The notes beneath the pieces were generated by a model. It was not told the origin of the DNA, ran no database searches, and was given only the letters and a program-made list of their open reading frames with translations. Positions 56,820 to 64,000 of a DNA stretch of 64,000 nucleotides are shown one piece after another. Position 1 is the first letter of the stretch. Every line of letters starts with the position of its first letter. A program made the translations under genes and the position numbers. Where the stretch lies: positions 2,268,591 through 2,332,590 of the forward strand of contig NW_025064881.1 in the NCBI RefSeq assembly GCF_019112545.1, written 5' to 3'. The DNA comes from Guyanagaster necrorhizus. Taxonomy: Eukaryota; Basidiomycota; Agaricomycetes; Agaricales; Physalacriaceae.

Positions 56820-58318
56820 TCAGTAATACGACTTTTTCTTCCCTCCAACCGCAATAACAGGTGCTGGGTAATCAGCATACACGAATCCCTGGATATCCAA
56901 CAGCACCACCTCTTGCACCGGCTCATCAAACAATTCATCAAACGGCTCCGGCTCCAGCTCGACAGTCATGTTCTGCGGTGTCGCAGGCAGCGACTCTTCC
57001 GACCCCGAAGACCCACTTGACCACGACACCTGTCGGTGTAACGACGGCGACCGCGTGCGTGATGGATACGGTCGAGGTCTATTCGGTACCCGTCTCCTCC
57101 TCTTCTCCGGCGTGTTTAACAACGCAGGATGGTACCCCCGCTCCAGTCGCGTCGTGGTCGCGCACGTCGCAGCAGGCGGTACAGATGCCTCTGACACGCG
57201 CGCAATGTCGCTGTGGATCCGCAGGATCAAGGCGAACCGTTCCGTCAGCTCTGCAAAGTTGGGGCAGTGGGCGTGGTGTGGAAGCGGTTGCGTCGCGGGC
57301 CGACGCGTCCACGTCGGCGGGGGAAAGTAGACTGTCGGCACGATGCCGGTGCGAAAACGTGTGGGTCCAGCACTGGGTATCTTTTCTCTAGATGCGAGCG
57401 CGAGGACGTCGATGGGAGCGGGGTCACGGGGGTACCGCGGTGCAGATAATGTCCGGAAACCCTTCTCCTTCTCCTGGCGTATATACCTCAACCGCTCCCG
57501 CTCCTCCTGCCTCTCCTCCTTTGGCACCCCAAACACTCCCATTTCCTGCTCAATCTTGTCAATCTGCGATTGCGACGGCCCAGCATCAGTCGCTTTCCGC
57601 TTGACGCACGGTCGTCCCGCTTTCTTCTCCACCCGCCGGTGGTTCTGGAACTGCAACCCGTTAGCTCGTCCGCAAATCTCGCGAGCGGAATGTCTAGCTC
57701 ACCCAGACTTCAATTTGCCGCGATGTCATCATCGATTTTGCAGCCATTACTTCTCGGTCCTGCGGCGATGGGTATGCATTGTAGTTGAAGTATGCTTTAA
57801 GGTATGGGATGTACGCCTGGGGGGGTGGGGGTTGTCAGGAGATGGGATGGAACAAGGATGAAAGGACGGACATTGTTGAATTTGGGTGTCGGACGGTTCT
57901 CGTCAAAAGCGGAGACGGTAGAAGCCAAAGCTTCTTTAAGGTGGTGTCGCATTAATCCGGGGAGCGCTTGGGTTGTGAAACGATGCTGTATCAAAGTCAC
58001 AAAGCGTTGCATTGCGGCTTGCTGAGGAACCGGCGCCAGTGAAGAGCGTTGATACGCCTTGTCGAAGACACATTGATATTCAGCACGCAGGTCTGAGATG
58101 GCGGAATCCAATGCATTTCGAAGTGCAATGGGGGTGCAAGGATTGTCCAGTTCCGCCTTCACATGGTCTGGAATGGGCAGCTCCAAGTCTAGTTTTGGAA
58201 GGGTGACAGGAGGAGCGAGCTCTATTGGACCGATAGACTGTTTGAAAAGTTTAGTGACCTTAGAGGTCCTTTGAAGAAATGCTAGAAAACCGTGTTCGTC
58301 TGTAATACCGGCACCCAT
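56820..58318 (-). CDS. HD2: HD2-class homeodomain mating-type protein, pair 2
   Basis: MGAGITDEHGFLAFLQRTSK begins the N-terminal domain, which runs through ELDNPCTPIALRNALDSAIS to PTPKFNN (about 160 residues). After an intron the homeodomain reads AYIPYLKAYFNYNAYPSPQD, REVMAAKSMMTSRQIEVW, then, after a second intron, FQNHRRVEKKAGRP. This is a canonical HD2 recognition helix. The C-terminal 275 residues have a charged helix QIDKIEQEMGVFGVPKEERQ, RERLRYIRQEKEKG, basic clusters (TPEKRRRRVPNRPRPYPS), an acidic segment VELEPEPFDELFDEPVQE, and end GGKKKSYY. ATG at 58318 is the first in frame; the upstream extension relies on TTG. It differs strongly from the pair-1 HD2 outside the homeodomain. Confidence 0.93.
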
Positions 58319-58366
58319 AGAGAAATTGAAAGATAAGATGCTATTTCGAGAGAACAATGGAGCACC
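58319..58366. promoter_or_regulatory. very short divergent promoter of HD pair 2
   Basis: Only 48 bp separate the predicted start codons of HD2 (58318, minus) and HD1 (58367, plus). If the HD1 actually starts at MANIIADIHRRL (58454) the gap is 135 bp, closer to pair 1. Confidence 0.5.
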
Positions 58367-60295
58367 ATGCGGGCCGAAGAGAGTTTAACCGGAGATTCAA
58401 ATATCAATACGACCAGCGACACATATCATTTGCTCCTCACATACTGTGCCGCGATGGCCAACATCATAGCCGACATTCACCGTCGGTTGGATTCCACCAT
58501 TGGGGACTTTTTCGCAGCACACTCTGGCACTCCCAATGAAGATGCACTTTCCCTCTTCACTTCTCAGTGGCAAGGTCTTTACAATATGACTGCAGAAAAC
58601 GGTGATTTGGACGAGCAGATAGCTAGTCTTGCATACGGGGTTGCGGATACCATGGAAAACATCTGCCATGCTCTCCTGGACCTTGATGTTTCCGACGAGA
58701 AATTTTCCAAGCGATACGAGACTGACGTGAAAGACATAGTTGATAGAAGGAAGGTTGCTGCTGTCAAAGCGTGTAGCTTTGACGGCCCTCACACAACTTC
58801 ATCTTATGTGGAGCCTGCGTACTGCTGGCTCTCCGAAAACCTCCACAATCCTTACCCCGCTCGCGAGGTCCGTAACAAGATCTGCCGCGAAACCAATACC
58901 CCCCGGAAAGACCTCGACAACTGGTTCACTAACGCCCGCCGGCGCATAGGCTGGACATCCCTCCTCAAACACTTTGGCGGTGACCGCGATCGCATGATCG
59001 AAGCCGCTACCACCTACTTCAGGGACCGAACTGAACCGTGGGACAACCGATACTCTCCCATAAGCATCGCTTTTACCGACATGGCGTCGACGCTCAAAGA
59101 TTTGTATGCCAACAAGTTTGAGCAGAGCACTCTTGGAAGGAAATTGGACGGTGCTGTGAAGAATATGACTCCAGAGCTGCAGGTGCAGGAGCAGGCTAAT
59201 AAAAAGAGGAGGGAAGAGCAGAGGGAAGCTGAGAGGAGAGCGAAGAAGGAGAGGATGGAACGGGCAAAGGAGGCAGAGGCGCAGAGAGCGTATCCTTCAC
59301 CCGATCGATCGCCTCGTCGCTCTCCCGATTCGTCGCTGCCCTCTGAGGCGACTCCTACTCAGAAACGTCGCAGTTCTGACGATGAAGCTGACAATTCTCA
59401 CAGATCCAAGAGGCGATCGAGGTATGTTTCCTTCCTGTCTGTCTTTGTTCCGAAATCTCACTGGTTTCATTCGCAGAACTAATGACAACGATGACGCTGT
59501 TACTAGCCTACCCTCCCCCTTCTCCACCGACACTGAGGGCTCTGACCCTTCACGCCAATCTACACCCTCACCATCAAAACGAAAGAGGCGTCTATCCGAC
59601 TCGGATGGCGCTGGCACCTTTAAACGACACTGTGGTATACACGGTTCGCGTCGCTCCGTATCCGATCCATCCTCCTCGACGAGTAGTACGAAAACAGACT
59701 CTCGTCCTGTCGAGCTCTACGTCCCTCCAGACCTCGAGGGTTGGTTCGAGACGGCTTTGGCTGAGTTCCCTCCAGATCCCGAGGTGGACGTGTTTAACTA
59801 CTCTGCCATGTCTCCATCATCGCAGTACTCGGATGACGCTTCGTCGGCTGGTCGTAAGTCATGCTTTTCTTACCCTGGTACAGTGGTGGACTGATTTCTT
59901 GTAGCTTCGACTCCAAGATCGAGCACGCCCGTAGAGTTGCCAGCTGATACCATTGCTCCTTCCTTGACGGTACTCAACAACGGTTCGATCTTGGATAGCA
60001 TTTCCAAGCCTGAATTCAGCATATCAGGTCTCGACCTGGAAGGTCTGTTACCTACAGCCGTCCCAGGTGCGTCCCTCTCTTCTCCCCACCCCTCTATTTA
60101 CTCACATTTATCCTGTCTGCAGCTGAGAAACAGCCTCTTGTCTCCGACTCTAACCACTTGTCCGATCTGGATGCCTTCCTGGGAACTTTCTCCGTCAACA
60201 ACACCTCCATCGCTCCCACAGACTTTGCCGAAATCGACTTTAGCTCCGCTTTGTCAACTTGGCAGTTTGCCGAGGACTGGGATTCGCAATTTTGA
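58367..60295 (+). CDS. HD1: HD1-class homeodomain mating-type protein, pair 2
   Basis: MRAEESLTGDSNINTTSDTY or the later MANIIADIHRRLDSTIGDFF starts the N-terminal helical region. The HD1-type homeodomain reads EPAYCWLSENLHNPYPAREV, RNKICRETNTPRKDLDNWFT, NARRRIGWTSL with the atypical helix 3 WFTNARRRIGW. A long charged helix follows (NKKRREEQREAERRAKKERM), then basic clusters AYPSPDRSPRRSP, TQKRRSSDDE and HRSKRRSR, and after the first intron (59421-59477) SPSKRKRRLSD. The C-terminus is acidic: PPDLEGWFETALAEFPPDPE, LDLEGLLP, LSDLDAFLGTFSVNN and AEIDFSSALSTWQFAEDWDS. Introns also near 59853-59904 and 60067-60121. It is considerably longer than the pair-1 HD1 (about 575 versus 365 residues). 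Confidence 0.93.
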
Positions 60296-60930
60296 ACTTC
60301 TTCGCATTTTGTTCTCCTTGCTTTATCTTTCATTTTATCACTGTATCCTGATTAGTCTTCACTGCTGTCACATTGCTATCTTGTTTTCTCGTTGCACATC
60401 TTTTTGTTACTCTTGCTGTATCGCTACTTGTTAATTGTTAATCAAAGGCTTTGAACAATCACTAATCCTGTGGCTCGGCTGTAGACCCGAACTGTTTTGA
60501 TGGAGCTGTGGAAAGAATGAAGAACGGAATCACGTACTCCTAGGCCTGGTTTAAATCAAACAAACGAACTCAATGACTGTCCAGTTGTCACAGAAATAGC
60601 ACACATAGCAGCCATCAAAGTCAGAACACCTCATGAACATCTGATACTGCGGTTTCCGCTTTTGATTGAGTAAATGGTGTCGGCCGCGTCCCTTTCATGG
60701 ACGTCGAAAATAATGACTAGCATGTGCTTCAGATATCCAAAGTCAAGCGTCGAATGTTTTTCACAGGGCCACAGATTTTGACAGCCGGCGGTGATCATGC
60801 AGCGCTTTCTGATGTCCCCCCCTATTGAGCATCTAGTGTAATAAAGCATCTCAGCATTGCATCTCTCAGTATATTTACATACATTTATCAATACGAAACT
60901 TCTACAAACACCTGATGCACATCTTAACTC
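60296..60930. other. convergent intergenic region
   Basis: About 635 bp between the HD1 stop and the beta-flanking gene stop. No supported gene; an 86-codon minus-strand frame (60631-60891) carries no recognisable motif. Confidence 0.5.
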
Positions 60931-61861
60931 CTACGCGAACTTGGAGGCCTGGAAAGGATGCGTGTTAGCCAACGACAATCAACACCCCCATCAAAGACTT
61001 ACAAGACTGAGCAGCCCCGATAAACCACCGGAGTCGCCCCCACCGATAGTCGATCCACCCATCTTTGATTGCACGAACAGCTTCATGACAGTCATAGCCG
61101 CACCATTCACAGCATCCTGTTTGTTCCCAGAAGCTGTGCCACCAGACTTTTCGAACAGCTTGGTGGCCTCTGCCATGGCGAGACTGATCAGTTCAGTTTG
61201 AGATCCGCCGCTGGACCCGCCCCCAGAGGTGAACTTCTTGAGAGCCTTGGCGATGAAATTGGATTGAGTATGTGATAGTCATTAGTGATGATGGATCTTA
61301 CTTGGAGAGCAGCTGCACCGCCAAGAGAGTTGGCACTCAGTGAACTTGCGGAACCTTCCTGGTAGGCTTTCCTGTGAGCGTTGGTGACGTGATCCTCGTC
61401 GATGGGCTGGTTGTGCTCGCCCTATGATGCCATTGGAATAAACATATATAAGAAATTTGTCAGGACATACGACGTTCTGCTTGACGAAACTCAATGCGGA
61501 GGAAAATACAGACGAATCGGCCGATCCGTGTTTCTCTGCTGTTCTCACGACTTCATCATCATCAACTGTGCTGTTGTTAGGAGGGTGCGACGGTCATGAC
61601 AATGATTACGGACACGATGGGCTACCAGTGGGTGGGCCTGAGTGATGTGGGGTATTGTATTCTTGTCCTCCGGTCTTGGAGACATCAGCTGGGGTGCAGA
61701 ACAATAGTCAGTCTTGGGTGATCCCCTAGGATCGAGAGCGGACACGCACATTGTGATTCACTATAGGCCTCGTAGCCTTTCTTTGCGAGACTGATGAAGC
61801 TATCCTGTTACAATAAGGCTGAGCTAGCAGATTATTAACAAAGCAGAAACTTCCTTACCAT
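60931..61861 (-). CDS. beta-fg: beta-flanking protein (DUF7721-like), right flank of the A locus
   Basis: The beta-flanking gene marks the right border of the homeodomain locus in agaricomycetes; its molecular role is unknown. The first coding exon is only ATG (61859-61861) before GTAAGG. Exon 2 begins DSFISLAKKGYEAYSESQ, the family opening. Later exons give ADSSVFSSALSFVKQNV, EHNQPIDEDHVTNAHRKAYQ, EGSASSLSANSLGGAAALQ, KALKKFTSGGGSSGGSQTEL and then ISLAMAEATKLFEKSGGTAS, GNKQDAVNGAAMTVMKLFVQ, SKMGGSTIGGGDSGG and LSGLLSLASKFA. The Gly/Ser-rich tail and these blocks are characteristic. Small introns lie near 60962-61006 and 61247-61303. It is plainly intact. Confidence 0.88.
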
Positions 61862-62036
61862 GACGGATGAAGACAAGAACGATTTAGGCTAACGGCCGAC
61901 TGAATGTAGCTAAATATAGGCATGTAATTATGACGTCTACATACCGGTCACACTCGCGTTCGGTCACAGCCTGTTTTCGGGTTGTTGTTTTCACGTACTT
62001 CTTTTTTCAAGAGCTCACCTCTTAAATCAGACGGCC

Positions 62037-63903
62037 ATGTCGCGACAGGTCGCTCGAAGCATGGCGACCTCGAATGTTTCCGTGCCCTCCTCTTTCAATC
62101 TCCTCCCAGTTGAACTGCTGCATGAAATCGTGGAGACTTGCAACGATGAAGAGAAGGGACCTCTGCTGGCTACCTTAATGGCGACAAGCCGCCGCCTGAG
62201 GAACTTTGCACTGCCGCTCTTCTTCAGCATGATACATGTCACTACCCCATCACTTTTCAACCTTCTTCTCAGTTTCCTTGATGACTCACCAAGTCAATAC
62301 TATTCATATGTGCGGTATGTATCATCTATCCACACAATGATAGCTAACTTACCGTCCACAGCTCTCTGAAAATCCATCTCCAGGTATTCGACTTCCCCGG
62401 GTCACAGCGAGCGAGCTTCAGAAACTCGTCTATCCGCAGTCTCAAGAAATTCACAGGCCTTCATGTATTCGAAGCTGCGCTTGTTCGCGGGAAACAAAAG
62501 CTTCTTGACGCGTTGTCGGCAGCCTCCCCGGGGCTGCAGCACTTGGACATTAGTTGGGATGGGGCAAAGCACTTTCCCGACATACGTGCGTTCACGCAGC
62601 TTCGATGTCTGCGCATGGTTTTGCAAGATCGCACCCCAAGAGTCATTCCCCGACTCTATGTGAATCCCCCAGTTATCCTCAATCACCTCACTACACTCGC
62701 GATATCTCGCGTATCCCATGCCTGCCTCATGGACATGACAAACGGGTACATCTTCCCCAACCTATGCGTCCTGCGTCTTGACCATGCATGTCGCCCTAGA
62801 GCGGTATACCATTTTATTGATAGACATCCATCCCTTGCGGAAGTCAATGTCACTTTTCTGCCATATGGAAACCCCCGTCTTTACCCGATCACAAAAGTCA
62901 TGCAAGGATCTCCAGAGTGGATACCGTTGTCGGTAGACACTTTGGATTTTGCCACGGGTGTTAAGGATCCTCCGGGATATTCATGGGCAAGCATGCTCAT
63001 TCAAGAAATGGCTTTCAAGCGCGTGCCTATAGAAGAATCTGACGATCCTAATGTTCGGTATATCATTACAGATCTAGCGCTCATGACAGATGATACCGCT
63101 GGGTGGCAATTGGGATCACATTTCATGAACGTCTTGAGCTTGGGTGGAAAGATACCACTCTTTGATGACGTTGAAACACTCACTATACAGGCTATGGACG
63201 ATTGGGCGCGTTATACATCGTTTTCGGCGTTCATGGTACCTGCCGCGTCTTACTTCATTTCATCCTTTGACTTACTTCAACTCCCTAGACCGAGCTAGCC
63301 GACAATCTTAAACAATGGCGTAGAATCAAAAAATTTACCGCCCATATCACCTCTCGAACCCCTTTTCATGCCTGGGGAGAGTTTTATCGTCAGCCTCCTC
63401 GCTCCGTATTAGATGCTGTCCGACCAGGTAGTCCGTTGTTGCAAACCCTTCCACCGATATCATCCCTGACCGGTGGACCTATCGCTATTGTTACAATACG
63501 CGAGGCCTTGCAAGCCAGTTTCCCGGACCTCATGGCCCGGGATATGGTAGAGGCTCTGCGCACCGAAGTCATCAACATCCTTGGCCCCGCCCATGCGTTG
63601 GTTCCACCAGCTGGTCTGTACCTCGTTCCCGCGTGGGAAAGGGTGAACCGGAACACGGTTAGTGCAGCGGTCCTGCATCTTGCGAAGCAATGTCCCATGT
63701 TAGAGCAATTTGATTGGTACCTGTCGGTTGCTAGTGACAAGTATATTCAAGGTCCGCTGTGGAGATGGAAGGTTAAGCGGGATGAGAAGGGGGAGGTAAC
63801 GTCGGTGTCTGGAGAGCTCATGTGGAAGGATCGGCCGGTGCTGTATATCATGGTTGGGAATGAGCGTGAGCGGATGGCTAATCCAGGATGCAATGATGGA
63901 TAG
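62037..63903 (+). CDS. F-box/LRR-like protein of unknown substrate
   Basis: MSRQVARSMATSNVSVPSSF precedes NLLPVELLHEIVETCND, with RNFALPLFFSMIHVT, an F-box-like N-terminus as found in hundreds of agaricomycete proteins. After an intron near 62315-62360, leucine-rich segments follow: SLKKFTGLHVFEAALVRGKQ, SAASPGLQHLDISWDG, LRCLRMVLQDRTPRVIPRLY and LRLDHACRPRAVYHFID. A second intron near 63235-63290 joins FSAFM to TELADNLKQWRRIKKFTAHI. The C-terminal block contains PLWRWKVKRDEKGEVTS and ends ERERMANPGCNDG. It probably targets proteins to an SCF ligase. It is divergent from the beta-flanking gene with 175 bp between starts and marks the outer side of the A locus. Confidence 0.7.
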
Positions 63904-64000
63904 AAATATAACTGGTTTACATTACTTGTGAGTACATGCGTTTTGCTTCATGAAGCACATAAAGGGCTTATCATAGCTTATTAGTGACATTGGCTGTTTT
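63904..64000. other. right edge
   Basis: The last 97 bases are the 3' flank of the F-box-like gene; nothing else is visible. Confidence 0.5.

Noticed and set aside
1..64000. Transposons, CRISPR arrays, rRNA or tRNA genes
   Set aside because: No transposase, reverse transcriptase, terminal repeats, spacer arrays or RNA genes could be recognised by reading; small tRNAs cannot be excluded without a scan.

Overview
The window is genomic DNA of a filamentous basidiomycete, most likely a mushroom-forming agaricomycete. Genes are split by many introns of about 45-60 nt with GT..AG ends, are packed closely on both strands, and match basidiomycete families. The decisive evidence is the A mating-type (homeodomain) locus in the right third. 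It holds two divergent HD1/HD2 pairs, the mitochondrial intermediate peptidase gene (mip) on the left and the beta-flanking gene on the right. The p-aminobenzoate synthase gene, a classical A-linked marker in Coprinopsis and Schizophyllum, lies further left.

Left arm (1-38 kb) is a housekeeping block: TTI1 (cut by the window edge), PABA synthase, the splicing factor CDC40/PRP17, a decayed DUF6593-like pair, a 2-oxoglutarate/Fe(II) oxygenase, NEDD8-conjugating enzyme UBC12, 5-hydroxyisourate hydrolase, ribosome-biogenesis RRP1, an FBXO21-type F-box protein, chromatin remodeller subunit RSC9, an ARMH3-like Golgi protein, glycine decarboxylase P-protein, a pentatricopeptide protein, translocon subunit SSS1, a seven-TM protein, Golgi tether COG1, a TMEM115-like Golgi protein, a FAM32A homologue and a WHIM/DDT-type chromatin protein.

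The mating-type region (38-62 kb) starts with mip. Between mip and the first homeodomain gene lie about 12 kb of other genes: a short-chain dehydrogenase, a metacaspase, deoxyribose-phosphate aldolase, trans-3-hydroxy-L-proline dehydratase, a broken CE16/GDSL esterase and a Pal1-like proline-rich protein. Then come HD pair 1 (HD2 minus, HD1 plus), an intact CE16 esterase whose stop codon abuts the HD1 stop codon, HD pair 2 (HD2 minus, HD1 plus) and the beta-flanking gene. An F-box/LRR-like gene closes the window.

In the established model, an HD1 from one mate pairs with an HD2 from the other to form the transcription factor that starts dikaryon development. Two divergent pairs imply a multi-pair A locus. 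The most unusual features are the esterase gene lodged between the two pairs and its catalytically dead copy outside them. Splice sites were chosen by reading frame and family conservation, so exon edges are predictions. No transposon, CRISPR array, tRNA or rRNA gene was recognised.
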